This document shows positions 17,712 to 27,130 of a DNA stretch of 64,000 nucleotides, piece by piece (position 1 is the first letter of the stretch; the number at the start of each line of letters is the position of its first letter). The position numbers and the translations under genes are program-made. Under the pieces are notes generated by a model, which was not told where the DNA came from, did no database searches, and saw only the letters and a list, made by a program, of their open reading frames with translations. Origin of the DNA: Paraburkholderia sabiae (GTDB lineage: Bacteria; Pseudomonadota; Gammaproteobacteria; Burkholderiales; Burkholderiaceae); contig NZ_CP125295.1 of NCBI RefSeq assembly GCF_030412785.1, forward strand, positions 4,402,001 through 4,466,000, in the 5' to 3' direction.

Positions 17712-18572
17712 ATGAATCGTTCCGACTACAAGCGTGAAGACACCGGCAATCTCGTGCTGCTCGAGCACGTGAATCTCACGATACCGGACCAGCGTATCGC
17801 GACGGCGTTCTATGTCAGCGCGCTTGGGCTCACACGCGATCCGTATCTGATGACGGGCGTGACCAACATGTGGATCAACGTCGGCCGCTCGCAGATTCAT
17901 CTGCCGCATGGCGAGGCGCAGCGTCTGCGCGGACATGTCGGGCTGATCGTGGGCAAGCGCGCGTCGCTGATCGAGCGGCTGCGCGCCGTGCAGCCGCTGC
18001 TGGAACAAACGCGCTTTAGTTGGACCGAGCGCGAGGATCGCGTGGAAGTGCTCTGTCCATGGGGGAACCGTTACGACTGCCTCGATCCCGATGTGCATAC
18101 CTGTGCCGTCGATCTAGGCATCGCGTATGTGCAACTTGATGTGCCTGTGGGTTGCGCGGCTTCCATTGCAGCGTTCTATCGCGAGATGTTCGATGCGTCC
18201 GCCGAGGTTCGCGAACACACCGGTTCGCTGCAAGCGACGATTGCGATCGGGGGACATCAGCAACTCGTCTATGCGGAAACGCCGACGACAATTCTCGAAT
18301 ACGACGGGCATCACATTCAGATTTATGTTGCGAACTTCTCAGAGCCTTATGCACGTCTTGCTGCGCGCGGACTGACTTATGGTGAAGAGACGCATCAATA
18401 TCGTTTTGCCGAGATCGTCGATCTCGAGAGCGGTGTGCCTTGCTTTACGCTTGAACATGAAGTGCGGAGTTTGCGTCATCCGCTTTATGCGAGGCCGCTG
18501 GTGAACCGGAATCCGGAACTCAGCAACCGGAATTACCGGATGGGTGGGGAGGGGTTTGGCGGCGTGTTTTAA
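17712..18572 (+). CDS. VOC-family protein, two glyoxalase-like domains
   Basis: A 286-residue protein with two vicinal-oxygen-chelate modules: the first starts LLEHVNLTIPDQRIATAFYV with GRSQIHLPHGE, the second AYVQLDVPVGCAASIAAFYR with TILEYDGHHIQIYV. Metal-binding His/Glu positions are present at the usual strand ends, but the enzymatic class (dioxygenase, glyoxalase, thiol transferase) cannot be set. The ATG at 17712 follows AAAGGAAA. Confidence 0.8.
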   Translation: MNRSDYKREDTGNLVLLEHVNLTIPDQRIATAFYVSALGLTRDPYLMTGVTNMWINVGRSQIHLPHGEAQRLRGHVGLIVGKRASLIERLRAVQPLLEQTRFSWTEREDRVEVLCPWGNRYDCLDPDVHTCAVDLGIAYVQLDVPVGCAASIAAFYREMFDASAEVREHTGSLQATIAIGGHQQLVYAETPTTILEYDGHHIQIYVANFSEPYARLAARGLTYGEETHQYRFAEIVDLESGVPCFTLEHEVRSLRHPLYARPLVNRNPELSNRNYRMGGEGFGGVF

Positions 18573-18596
18573 TTGCCTTTCGACTGGGAAGCCGAA

Positions 18597-19163
18597 ATGC
18601 CAAAGACAGCTTTGCGTAGAGCTTTTCTCTTTAGCGGACATATGATCGACGCGCCCGATCGCGCGCAGCCGCGTTTTCCTCCGCAATATGAACCGCGGGT
18701 CGCCGCGGAAATCGGCCGCATACTCGATCTTTTTGAACCCACGGCAGACGATGTCGCGATTGGCAGCGGCGCATGCGGCAGCGACATTCTGTTCGGCGAA
18801 GCGATGATTGCGCGCGGTGTGCCGTTGCGTTTGCATCTGCCCTTCGACGAAGCGGTGTTCATCGAGAAGTCCGTGCGTTTTGCCGGTGAACAATGGGTAG
18901 AACGATATCGCGGCCTGGTGAAGCAGGCGGTCACGCTCGCTGCGCCGGATCAGCTTGGCCCGCTACGCGCGGGGGATGATCCTTATGAACGCGCCAATCT
19001 CTGGATGCTGGCTGAGGCACAGCGGCTGGCGGATGGGCAGGTGGTCTTTCTCTGCGTGTGGGATGGTCAGGGAGCAGATGGGCCTGGTGGGACGAAGCAT
19101 ATGGTGGATGTGGTTCAGGAGGGCGGTGGTGAGGTTGAGTGGATTGATATAAGGGGGCTTTAA
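18597..19163 (+). CDS. Conserved protein, SLOG-like Rossmann fold suspected
   Basis: A 188-residue soluble protein. It has an early strand followed by SGHMIDAPDR, then EIGRILDLF, the glycine/acid segment IGSGACGSDILFGEAMIARG, LPFDEAVF and a late strand VVFLCVWDG. This order (strand, basic loop, GxxGxD helix, LPF) is like SLOG/LOG-type Rossmannoid domains, which bind nucleotide-derived ligands and appear in conflict systems, but I do not recognise a named family with certainty. The ATG at 18597 follows GGGAAG; a TTG at 18573 is less likely. It sits 24 bases after the VOC gene. Confidence 0.55.
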   Translation: MPKTALRRAFLFSGHMIDAPDRAQPRFPPQYEPRVAAEIGRILDLFEPTADDVAIGSGACGSDILFGEAMIARGVPLRLHLPFDEAVFIEKSVRFAGEQWVERYRGLVKQAVTLAAPDQLGPLRAGDDPYERANLWMLAEAQRLADGQVVFLCVWDGQGADGPGGTKHMVDVVQEGGGEVEWIDIRGL

Positions 19164-19498
19164 GGCGGCTGCAAGCTCAGGACGCGATTACGCAGTCCAC
19201 GCTATCTGATGCGGTTAAACGACAGGCGTTGAACAATCTGAGCGACGGCAATTTCGTGACTAACACGGTAGGCTCAGGCGGTCTAAAGAACTCCGTGTCG
19301 ATTCGGTTTCTGTTTGCTGCAGGAAAACGTATGCTGCGCGCCAACCTCGAGTCACGATGGTTTGGCGGCGGGCAGTTTAACCGTGGTGCGACCTGGTTGA
19401 AGAGTGTTTATTGTGGTACTGATTCATCGCTGATATCGCTTGAAACATTATTGAAGGCATATGACGACATGCCTGATGTTGTAAAGGTAACCCGCTAA
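19148..19498 (+). pseudogene. Remnant of an unidentified gene
   Basis: An open frame with no good start: reading back from 19229 the frame stays open to a stop at 19145-19147, overlapping the previous gene, and no ATG or ribosome site is present near its beginning. The peptide (ending LLKAYDDMPDVVKVTR) looks protein-like, with balanced composition and lower GC than neighbouring genes. It is best read as the 3' part of a gene whose 5' end is lost. Family not recognised. Confidence 0.35.
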
Positions 19499-19842
19499 CC
19501 GAGACCGCTCTCGAACCCGGGGCTGCGCAATGACCGGCGACAACGTCCAACGTATCCCGCCAGTGAAAGCAACCTGACAGTTTCACCTCCTCTCCCATCT
19601 GAAGAACCCCTCCGAACTCATCAGCCGGAGTCAATCTCACGTCTTTTACGGCCATAGGCACCACGCATAAAAACGCTGGCAGTTACGATGTGGTACGGAT
19701 TAACAAAAAAGACTGTTCTCCGCGTACGCACTCGATCGTCGATTTTGACGAGTGCCGCTTATCCCCACGGAGCAGAACAGAACGAACTTGCCGATCAGGT
19801 CGCTGACTTCCTGTTCTCTTCGGCTTTTGGACGGACCATGTT
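19499..19842. other. Gap with low-GC, possibly degraded sequence
   Basis: No gene can be supported in this 344-base stretch. On the minus strand a short frame beginning MAVKDVRLTPADEFGGVL (from about 19655) looks partly protein-like but has no ribosome site and runs into unrelated sequence. Together with the remnant before it and the lower GC, this suggests a rearranged junction. Confidence 0.4.
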
Positions 19843-20925
19843 ATGCGAGTTGACGTCGAACGTCTCGCCAGAGCGTCGGTAAAAAGACTGGCCAGCTATA
19901 AATTCCATCTCGGCCATACCATTCAGGCCGGACACATTCTGAGAACGATCGAGAAGCGTCGCGGAAAGCTTGCGCCGCAAGTGTGCCGTCAGATCGAATC
20001 GTATGCGCGTGATGTCTTCGGCGACGGGGTCTACGCGCCGTGGCTTCGCGTCTATGCCGCATTGAACGGCACGTTCAAGGAAGGCTGGATTCCCGACAAT
20101 TATTACGGTGCTGTCGTGGTGCCGCGAACAAAGGGTTCTTACGGGAAGATCTCATCATTGAAGACGGCCTCCTGGCTGATCTTTGGTGACGAGTCATTTC
20201 CCGACATCGGCTACTTCGCCAACGGCCTGTTCTATACGACCGATAACAAGGTGATATCCAGTTGCGAGGTTCAAAGAACCCTATTCGGTAACACCAACAG
20301 GATCGCTTTCAAACTCGATGCTTCCTCACAGGGAAAAGGCGTATTCATACTCGAACGAGAGTCATTCGATCCGAACTTCATTCAGTCAGTGGGCAACGGC
20401 GTATTTCAATCTTTCGTCAGGCAACACGAAGCATTCGATCGGTTTACGCCGGATTCCGTTGCGACCTTGCGCTTTACAACCGTCGTCGAGCCGACGGGTA
20501 CGATCTCGCTTCGTGCCTGTTTCCTGCGGCTAGGACGAGCGGGTGAAACGCACATCCAGTCGGGTAGCGAGGTTTGTGTCGCGGTGAATATCGCCACTGG
20601 TGAACTCGATCCTGTCGGCTATCTGAATGACTGGACGGACGTGCGCGAGCATCCCGATTCAAAGACGAAGTTTTTTGGTGTCACTGTTCCCGCATTTGAA
20701 AGTTGCGTCAGAAAGGTACTTCAGTTGCACAGCAAAGTACCGTTTATTGGCTGCATCGGATGGGACGTGGCTGTCGATCTGAATGATGGTGTGAAAGTAC
20801 TGGAGTGGAATGCGGAACATAACGACGTGAAGTTCGGCGAAGCCACACAAGGGCCGTGCTTTGCCGATCTCGGCTGGGAGAACCTGCGGCCCAATGTTTC
20901 GATCGTCAAAGCTCGCACGGCTTGA
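19843..20925 (+). CDS. Sugar-transfer-associated ATP-grasp protein
   Basis: A 360-residue protein resembling the ATPgrasp_ST family found in polysaccharide gene clusters. Visible pieces are the basic strand VVVPRTKGSYGKISSLKT, the nucleotide-binding region FKLDASSQGKGVFIL, VATLRFTTVVEPTGTISLRA, and the C-terminal metal/ATP site GWDVAVDLNDGVKVLEWNAEHN. Family members probably ligate amino acids or similar groups to sugars. The ATG at 19843 has a poor ribosome site, so the N-terminus is uncertain. GC and codon use are lower than in the surroundings and no other polysaccharide genes are nearby, which suggests horizontal acquisition as an isolated fragment. Confidence 0.75.
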   Translation: MRVDVERLARASVKRLASYKFHLGHTIQAGHILRTIEKRRGKLAPQVCRQIESYARDVFGDGVYAPWLRVYAALNGTFKEGWIPDNYYGAVVVPRTKGSYGKISSLKTASWLIFGDESFPDIGYFANGLFYTTDNKVISSCEVQRTLFGNTNRIAFKLDASSQGKGVFILERESFDPNFIQSVGNGVFQSFVRQHEAFDRFTPDSVATLRFTTVVEPTGTISLRACFLRLGRAGETHIQSGSEVCVAVNIATGELDPVGYLNDWTDVREHPDSKTKFFGVTVPAFESCVRKVLQLHSKVPFIGCIGWDVAVDLNDGVKVLEWNAEHNDVKFGEATQGPCFADLGWENLRPNVSIVKARTA

Positions 20926-21215
20926 CGTTTTATGTCGAAACGCTTGAGGCGTTCCACTCAGCGCTCATAGTTCGATTCCTTCCTCGCGCAATTGCCTTTG
21001 CAATTCCGCCGCCTTTTCACCAGCAAGTTCAAGCAGTCGCGATCGGGCGCGCCCGCATCCGCGAAACGCGTCCATCGCAAGACGAGATCTCGCATGTGTC
21101 TTATCCTCGGTCGTGACACAGGTTGAAGCACCACGCAACGCAGCGAGCGGCAGTGTAAGCAAATGACGAATTCGCCGAAGCCCGCAGCGTACGAAGCAAA
21201 TGCGGAGGCATCCCC

Positions 21216-22151
21216 ATGACCGAATCATCCGATTTCCGCGGCAAAACGATCGTGCTGAATCACGGAGGCGGCCGTATTCCCGCGCTCGGTTTCGGCACGC
21301 TGATTCCGGATAGTGCTACGACGATAAGCGCGACGCGGGCCGCGCTGGAAGCAGGCTATCGTCTGATCGACTGCGCCGAGCGATATCGAAACGAGCGCGA
21401 GGTCGGCGACGCGCTGAAAGCAGGGCTTGCGGCTACAGGCATAGCGCGCGAAGACATCTTCGTGACCACGAAGATATGGAACAACAATCATCGGCCTGAG
21501 CGTGTTCAACCGGCATTCGAGTCGAGTCTCGAAAGACTCGGAATCGACTATCTCGACCTCTATCTGATCCACACGCCGTTTGCCTTTCAACCGGGTGACG
21601 AACAGGATCCACGCGACGCAAACGGCGACGTCATCTACGACAAAGGCGTGACGCTATCCGACACATGGCGCGCGATGGAAGACCTCGTCGACCGCGGTCG
21701 ATGTCGCGCTATCGGACTGTCGGATATCCTGCTGAGCGAATTGCAGACCCTGTACGAATCCGCGCGCATCAAGCCCGCGGTCGTGCAGGTCGAAGCACAT
21801 CCGTATCTTCCTGAAACGGACATGATGGTTTTCTGCAAGGAGAACGGCATCGTGTTTCAGGCCTTTGCGCCGCTAGGCCACGGCATCAGGCCAGGGCCGC
21901 TCGAAGATCCCGTCATCGCGCGGATCGCCGAACGGATCGGCAGAACGCCGGCTCAGGTGCTGCTTGCATGGGCCGTGCAGCGTGGCGGTGCTACGTTGAC
22001 CACACCGAAAACTACAGCGCGTGCGCATGAAAACTTCGACGTTATCGCGCTCCCGTCCGATGCATTCGACGAGATCAACCGGATTCAAACCAGGCAGCGA
22101 TTCAACGAAGTCGTCAACACGGGCAGCGGTGGCTTTCTTACGCAACGTTAA
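21216..22151 (+). CDS. Aldo/keto reductase
   Basis: A 311-residue aldo/keto reductase. The catalytic tetrad can be placed: Asp and Tyr in DCAERYRNE, Lys in VTTKIWNNN, His in LYLIHTPF. C-terminal cofactor region: GATLTTPKTTARAHENF. It reduces aldehydes or ketones with NADPH; substrate unknown. The bases before it (20926-21215) hold no supported gene. The NTF2-like gene follows after 36 bases, so the two may be co-transcribed. Confidence 0.9.
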   Translation: MTESSDFRGKTIVLNHGGGRIPALGFGTLIPDSATTISATRAALEAGYRLIDCAERYRNEREVGDALKAGLAATGIAREDIFVTTKIWNNNHRPERVQPAFESSLERLGIDYLDLYLIHTPFAFQPGDEQDPRDANGDVIYDKGVTLSDTWRAMEDLVDRGRCRAIGLSDILLSELQTLYESARIKPAVVQVEAHPYLPETDMMVFCKENGIVFQAFAPLGHGIRPGPLEDPVIARIAERIGRTPAQVLLAWAVQRGGATLTTPKTTARAHENFDVIALPSDAFDEINRIQTRQRFNEVVNTGSGGFLTQR

Positions 22152-22187
22152 AGACAGCGATGCATGGATCGTGTCCAGAGGTGAATC

Positions 22188-22589
22188 ATGAACGAAGCAG
22201 CAGTCCGTGAAGTGCTGAATGCGCACTGGCGCGCGTCGGCGGCCGGCGATCTCGAAGCCGAGCACGATATCTACGATGACGATGCCATCTGCGACTATCC
22301 GCAATCACGCGAGCGTATTCTCGGTCGACGCAATTTGCAGGCATTGCGAAGTCATCATCCCGACAAGCCATCTGGTTTCGATGTCAGGCGAATTCAGGGA
22401 GAAGGCAATCTCTGGGTCACCGAATACACCATCGCCTATAAGACGCAACTCACATGCGTGGTCAGCATCATGGAGTTCCGCGACGGCAAAGTCGTGCACG
22501 AGACCCAGTACTTTTCGGACCCATTCGACGCGCCGGCCTGGCGCAGTCAATGGGTTCAGCAGATCAACGATCCCCAAGCTCGACCATGA
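22188..22589 (+). CDS. NTF2-like (SnoaL) family protein
   Basis: A 133-residue protein of the nuclear-transport-factor-2-like fold: helical start NEAAVREVLNAHWRASAAGD, YDDDAICDYPQS, then strands TEYTIAYK, CVVSIMEFRDGKVVHETQYF and FSDPFDAPAW. Such proteins are small isomerases, lyases or ligand binders. The C-terminal coding end overlaps the convergent pirin gene by 26 bases. Confidence 0.8.
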   Translation: MNEAAVREVLNAHWRASAAGDLEAEHDIYDDDAICDYPQSRERILGRRNLQALRSHHPDKPSGFDVRRIQGEGNLWVTEYTIAYKTQLTCVVSIMEFRDGKVVHETQYFSDPFDAPAWRSQWVQQINDPQARP

Positions 22590-23310
22590 CGATAGTCGTG
22601 TCGTCGATTGCGCTTATCGTGAGCATCCGTTCACCGATGACGGCGGCGCCGTCGCGCGCTGCAAGGCGGACTTCGTTCACGTCGACGCAGCCGGTCGTCG
22701 TGACGAGATAGGCCTGCGCTGCGTCGTGCATCACATGTCCGAGCGTTTGACCCGCGAGCATCGTTGACGCTAGAACGCGCGCGGCGGCGTCGATCGCCAA
22801 CGCACCCGCTCGAACGTCCGCAACGTGGCCGCTCGCGAGCACGATCATGCAACCTGGCTGTACATCGAGATCGAAGCGGCGCATCGTCCAGCGCGGCTCG
22901 CGGTCGAGCGTGCGTGGCTTCAGCCAGATCTGAAACAGCTGCGTCAATTCGGATTCTTCGTTGCGCTCGGCGTGCCGGATGCCTTTGCCCGCGCTCATGA
23001 CCTGCACGTTGCCCGCCTCGATGCGGCCCGTGTTGCCGACGCTATCCTCATGCGTGATCGCACCCGCGCGCACATAGGTCACGATCTCGACATTCGCATG
23101 CGCATGCATGCCGAACCCCGAGCGCGGCGCGAACTCATCGTCGTTCCAGATGTGCAGCGGGCCGAGCGCCGTATGCGCGGGCTTGCCCGTTTCGCCGAAG
23201 CGGAAATGCAGCCTGGCCTTGAGCCAGTCACGCTCGATACATCCGAGCGTTTCGAAAGGCCGATGTTCGATCACGTAGTGCTCCCGTTCGAAAGCGGAAG
23301 GCAGCCGCAT
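22564..23310 (-). CDS. Pirin-family protein (YhaK-like)
   Basis: A 248-residue bicupin of the pirin/YhaK type. The N-terminal cupin has FGMHAHANVEIVTYV with metal-ligand histidines and VQVMSAGKGIRHAERN, both diagnostic. E. coli YhaK and related proteins respond to oxidants; other pirins are quercetin dioxygenases. Followed 29 bases upstream by the SDR gene on the same strand, so co-transcription is likely. Confidence 0.88.
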   Translation of the reverse strand: MRLPSAFEREHYVIEHRPFETLGCIERDWLKARLHFRFGETGKPAHTALGPLHIWNDDEFAPRSGFGMHAHANVEIVTYVRAGAITHEDSVGNTGRIEAGNVQVMSAGKGIRHAERNEESELTQLFQIWLKPRTLDREPRWTMRRFDLDVQPGCMIVLASGHVADVRAGALAIDAAARVLASTMLAGQTLGHVMHDAAQAYLVTTTGCVDVNEVRLAARDGAAVIGERMLTISAIDDTTIVMVELGDR

Positions 23311-23339
23311 CGACGCCGCTGCCTTCGTCGCCTTCAGGC

Positions 23340-24101
23340 TCAGACTTGTGCCTGTCCGCCGTCGACGAACAATTCGGCGCCGTTCACGAAGCTCGCGTCG
23401 TCCGATGCCAGGAACAGCGCTGCGCCCGCGATTTCTTCCGGCTCGCCCACGCGTCCCATCGGGATGCGCGACGCGAGATAGTCGAGCAGACCTTGCTGTT
23501 GCGCGGCGTCGGGGCCCGCGAGTTCCACGAGGCCCGGCGTCCTCGTCGCGCCGGGGCTGATCGTGTTGACGCGGATTCCGCGGTCCTTGAGATCGAGAAC
23601 CCAGCTGCGGGCGAAATTGCGGATCGCGGCTTTCGATGCCGAATACACGCTGAATGCGGCCGTGCCTTCGATGGTCGTCGTCGAGCCGGCGAGAATCACG
23701 GATGCGCCCTTCGACAGCAACGGCAGCGCCTTTTGCACGGTGAACAGCGTGCCCTTCACATTGCGGTCGAACGTGTCGTGATAGTGCGCCTCGGTGATTT
23801 CGCCGAGCGGCACCATCGACCCGCCGCCTGCGTTGGCGAACAGCACATCGAGCCGGCCTTTCTCGCCGCGAATCTGCTCATACAGCATGTCCAGTTGCTC
23901 GGGCTTCGACGAATCGACGCGCACGCCGGTTGCGTTGCCCACCGCGTTGATCGCGGCGACGGCGGCATCGAGTTCGGCCTCGCGGCGACCCGTGATGTAC
24001 ACGTGCGCGCCTTCCGCAGCAAAGCGCTTTGCCGTCGCCAGTCCAATGCCGCTGGTCGCGCCCGTCACCAGTGCGATCTTGCCTTCGAGTCTGCGTGCCA
24101 T
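23340..24101 (-). CDS. SDR-family oxidoreductase
   Basis: A 253-residue short-chain dehydrogenase: TGATSGIG (cofactor), NAGGGS, catalytic Ser in LAGSTTT, YSASK, then [10 protein letters not shown]-terminus [16 protein letters not shown] is typical. The ATG at 24101 follows AAAGGAG. Divergent from the LysR gene at 24235; probably the first gene of a two-gene unit with pirin. Confidence 0.9.
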   Translation of the reverse strand: MARRLEGKIALVTGATSGIGLATAKRFAAEGAHVYITGRREAELDAAVAAINAVGNATGVRVDSSKPEQLDMLYEQIRGEKGRLDVLFANAGGGSMVPLGEITEAHYHDTFDRNVKGTLFTVQKALPLLSKGASVILAGSTTTIEGTAAFSVYSASKAAIRNFARSWVLDLKDRGIRVNTISPGATRTPGLVELAGPDAAQQQGLLDYLASRIPMGRVGEPEEIAGAALFLASDDASFVNGAELFVDGGQAQV

Positions 24102-24207
24102 GATGTTTCTCCTTTGCTGGGTGGTTCGATGGGTTGCTTCGGTTTCGCTAAGTGGTGAAGCGATGTGAGAAGAATATCGACGTAGCGATCTTTTCGAAAT
24201 AGAATCG

Positions 24208-24228
24208 TTTGCAAACCATCATTGCAAA
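24208..24228. promoter_or_regulatory. Inverted repeat between SDR and LysR genes
   Basis: TTTGCAA (24208-24214) and TTGCAAA (24222-24228) form a perfect 7-bp dyad with a 7-base spacer, immediately before the LysR start codon. It matches the T-N11-A style of LysR sites and could mediate autorepression and control of the divergent SDR-pirin unit. Confidence 0.45.
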
Positions 24229-24234
24229 AATGAA

Positions 24235-25152
24235 ATGACGAGATTGCCCGATTTCGAAGGACTGGCGATGTTCGCCAAGGTGGCGGAAGAAGGGTCGTTC
24301 GCGGCGGCGGCGCGGGCGATGGGGGTGTCGGTCGCCACCGTGTCGCGGGGCGTGGCGCGGCTGGAGGAGCGGCTCGGCGCGCGGCTGTTCAACCGCACGT
24401 CACGCCAGCTGGCGCTGACCGAGTTCGGCCACTCGATCGCGGAAAAGGCCGCCGACATCTACCGGCAGGCGGAAGAAGCGGAAAGCGCCGCGCGCGAAAT
24501 GTCGGTCCAGCCGCGCGGCCTGGTGCGTCTCGCCGTGCCGATGTCGTTCGGGCTGCGCTGGGTCGCGCCGCTTCTGCCGGGATTTTTCCGCGCGTATCCC
24601 GACGTGTCGATCGATCTGCATCTGTCGGATGCAACCGTCGATATCGTCGCGCAAGGCTTCGACGCAGCGCTGAGAATCGCGGCGTTGCCCGATTCGTCGC
24701 TGATTGCGAGGCGTCTGTGCCCGGTGTCGCAACTCGTCGTCGCGTCGCCCGGGTATTTGAAGCAGCACGGGCGGCCTGAACATCCTCGCGAGCTGGTTGG
24801 GCGGCCCTGTCTGTCGTACGCGTATCGCGCGCGCAGCGATGTCTGGCGCTTCGTCAACGATGCAGGCGACGAGGAGCCCGTCACACCCGTGGGGCCGTTA
24901 CGCGTGACCAACTCCGACGCGCTGCTTCCAGCGCTGCTCGATGGACTCGCGATTGCCGAGCTGCCCGAGTTCATCGCGGGGGAGTATCTGGCTGATGGTC
25001 GGCTCGAAGCGATCCTGACGGACTGGCATCTGACGAGGGGCGGGCTCTATTTCGTGACGCCGTCGGCGCGGGCGCGGCCTGCGAAGGTCACGGCATTGGC
25101 CGACTACTTCGCGGAGCATCTGTCGGAGCCTGTGTGGTTGCAGCCGCGTTGA
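24235..25152 (+). CDS. LysR-family regulator
   Basis: A 305-residue LysR regulator. HTH region: LAMFAKVAEEGSFAAAARAM then VSVATVSRGVARLEERLG; effector domain follows (VRLAVPMSFGLRWVAPLLPG). It belongs to the DsdC/PecT-like branch that often regulates an adjacent SDR or quinone reductase. The inverted repeat at 24208-24228 overlaps its translation-initiation region. Confidence 0.9.
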   Translation: MTRLPDFEGLAMFAKVAEEGSFAAAARAMGVSVATVSRGVARLEERLGARLFNRTSRQLALTEFGHSIAEKAADIYRQAEEAESAAREMSVQPRGLVRLAVPMSFGLRWVAPLLPGFFRAYPDVSIDLHLSDATVDIVAQGFDAALRIAALPDSSLIARRLCPVSQLVVASPGYLKQHGRPEHPRELVGRPCLSYAYRARSDVWRFVNDAGDEEPVTPVGPLRVTNSDALLPALLDGLAIAELPEFIAGEYLADGRLEAILTDWHLTRGGLYFVTPSARARPAKVTALADYFAEHLSEPVWLQPR

Positions 25153-25222
25153 AGTAGCAGGATCGTGCATTGCTGACCCGGTACACTGAAAGCACCGCCG
25201 CGATTCACGATGCGAGGCATCG

Positions 25223-25756
25223 ATGTCAAACGCGTTTTACACGATCGGCCATTCGACTCACCCGCTCGAAGAATTCATCGGCATGTTGACGGGCGCGGCG
25301 ATCGAGACCGTGGTCGACGTGCGGAGCATTCCGCGCTCTCGTACGAATCCGCAATTCAATCGCGACACGTTGCCGGATGCGCTGAGCCACGAGCGCATGG
25401 GCTACGTTCACCTTGCAGGGCTGGGCGGCCGGCGCAGCAAATCGAAGGACGGCGCGCCGTCGCCCAACGGCTACTGGACGCATCCCGCCTTTCGCAACTA
25501 TGCCGACTACGCACTGAGCGCCGCGTTTCAGGACGCGCTGACACAACTGCTAGACCTCGGACACAAGCAGACGTGCGTAACGATGTGTTCCGAAGCCGTC
25601 TGGTGGCGCTGCCATCGGCGCATCATCGCGGACTACCTGCTGGCGCGCGGCGAGACCGTGCTGCACGTGATGAACGCGGGCCGCATCGAACCCGCGACGA
25701 TGACACCCGGCGCGCAACCGCAGTCTGATGGAACGCTGCTCTATCCGCCGGGGTGA
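25223..25756 (+). CDS. DUF488 family protein
   Basis: A 177-residue DUF488 protein. The family signatures are all present: YTIGHSTHPLEEF, VVDVRSIPRSRTNPQFN, YVHLAGLGGRR and CSEAVWWRCHRRIIADYL with conserved Cys and His. The biochemical role of the family is unknown. Confidence 0.9.
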   Translation: MSNAFYTIGHSTHPLEEFIGMLTGAAIETVVDVRSIPRSRTNPQFNRDTLPDALSHERMGYVHLAGLGGRRSKSKDGAPSPNGYWTHPAFRNYADYALSAAFQDALTQLLDLGHKQTCVTMCSEAVWWRCHRRIIADYLLARGETVLHVMNAGRIEPATMTPGAQPQSDGTLLYPPG

Positions 25757-25804
25757 TGCTAGGATCGCCGATTCCCCATCGACTCAAGCCTTGGACAACG
25801 CACC

Positions 25805-27055
25805 GTGCACGAAGACTTCCCACGCATCAATCCCGCTCGCCTGCTCGACGATCTCAAGACCTTGCGCAGCTTCGGCGCGACGGGGCCGGGTGTGGTGCGC
25901 CTGTCGCTGTCGCCCGTCGATATCGAGGCGCGTCGCTGGCTCGCGGGGCGCATGACGGACGCCGGACTGGACGCGGTCATCGATGGCGTCGGCACCGTAT
26001 TCGGGCGCTCTCGCAAGCGCGGCCCCGCGCTCGTGATCGGCTCGCACACCGACACGCAGCCGACGGGCGGCTGGCTCGACGGCGCGCTCGGCGTGATCTA
26101 CGGACTCGAAATCGCACGCGCGCTCGGCGAATGCGAGGCGACGCGCGAGTACGCGGTGGACGTCGCATCGTGGATCGACGAGGAGGGCACGTTCTCGAGC
26201 TTTCTTGGCAGCCGCAGCTTCGTCGGTGAAGCCGTCGATGCCTCGTTGCAAAGCGCGCGCAATCACGAAGGTCTGTTGCTCGGCGATGCGCTCGCTCAGG
26301 CGGCCCTGGCGAACGCGCCGCGCGTGACACTCGATCGCACGAGGCAGCGCGCGTATCTCGAACCTCACATCGAGCAGGGCGGGCGGCTCGAGGCATCGGC
26401 GAAATCGATCGGCGTGGTGACGACGATCGTCGGGATTCGCGAGTTTCAGGTGCGCTTCACCGGCCAGCGCAATCACGCGGGCACGACGCCGATGGCGATC
26501 CGGCGCGATGCGGGTGCGGCGCTGGTCGCGTTCATCGCGCGTATCGACGATGCGTTCGGCCGGCTGGCCGATGCGGATACGGTGTGGACGGTCGGACGCA
26601 TCGATCTCGATCCGGGTTCGTTCAGCGTCGTGCCGGGCAAGGCCGTGCTGCACCTGCAGTTCCGCGACGGAAACCGCGAGCGGCTGCATGCAATGGACGA
26701 AGCGCTTGCTGAACTGGTCGACGAATGGAACGCGCAGAATGCCGTAAAGGCCGAACTGATCGCATGCGAAGGCGCCGAGGAACCCGTCACGATGGATACG
26801 GATTTGCAGCAGCATCTCGCACAAGCCGCGGAAGCGCTCGCGCCGGGAAAGTGGACGCGCATGCCGAGCGGCGCGTCGCACGATGCGCAGGTGATCGGAC
26901 ATCACATTCCCGCGTGCATGCTGTTTGTGCCGAGCATCGGCGGCGTCAGTCACGATTTCATCGAGGACACGGCGGAGCAGCATATCGTGCTCGGTTGCGA
27001 GGTGGCGGCGCAGGCGGCCGCGCGAATCCTGAAGGCGTTGACGCATCAGGCGTGA
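25805..27055 (+). CDS. Zn-dependent amidase/hydantoinase-carbamoylase (M20 family)
   Basis: A 416-residue M20-type di-zinc amidohydrolase of the N-carbamoyl-amino-acid hydrolase / allantoate amidohydrolase group. Visible elements: IGSHTDTQPTGGWLDGALGV (zinc ligands His, Asp), DEEGTFSSFLGSRSFVG, LEPHIEQGG, the dimerisation segment FTGQRNHAGTTPM and the C-terminal GGVSHDFIED. It likely cleaves a carbamoyl or amide bond on an amino acid or purine-derived substrate. Starts at GTG 25805. No pathway partners next to it. Confidence 0.85.
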   Translation: MHEDFPRINPARLLDDLKTLRSFGATGPGVVRLSLSPVDIEARRWLAGRMTDAGLDAVIDGVGTVFGRSRKRGPALVIGSHTDTQPTGGWLDGALGVIYGLEIARALGECEATREYAVDVASWIDEEGTFSSFLGSRSFVGEAVDASLQSARNHEGLLLGDALAQAALANAPRVTLDRTRQRAYLEPHIEQGGRLEASAKSIGVVTTIVGIREFQVRFTGQRNHAGTTPMAIRRDAGAALVAFIARIDDAFGRLADADTVWTVGRIDLDPGSFSVVPGKAVLHLQFRDGNRERLHAMDEALAELVDEWNAQNAVKAELIACEGAEEPVTMDTDLQQHLAQAAEALAPGKWTRMPSGASHDAQVIGHHIPACMLFVPSIGGVSHDFIEDTAEQHIVLGCEVAAQAAARILKALTHQA

Positions 27056-27130
27056 CGCGCGCGTGCAGCGGGCAGGCGCGCTGCGTGCTATTGCTGTTGT
27101 TACGATGGTCTTTCATTCGCGGACCCCGGC

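Noticed and set aside
20965..21228. Minus-strand 87-codon frame whose end looks helical (LAGEKAAELQRQLREEGIEL)
   Set aside because: No ribosome site before any start; the first half is Cys/Arg-rich noise. Possible remnant only.
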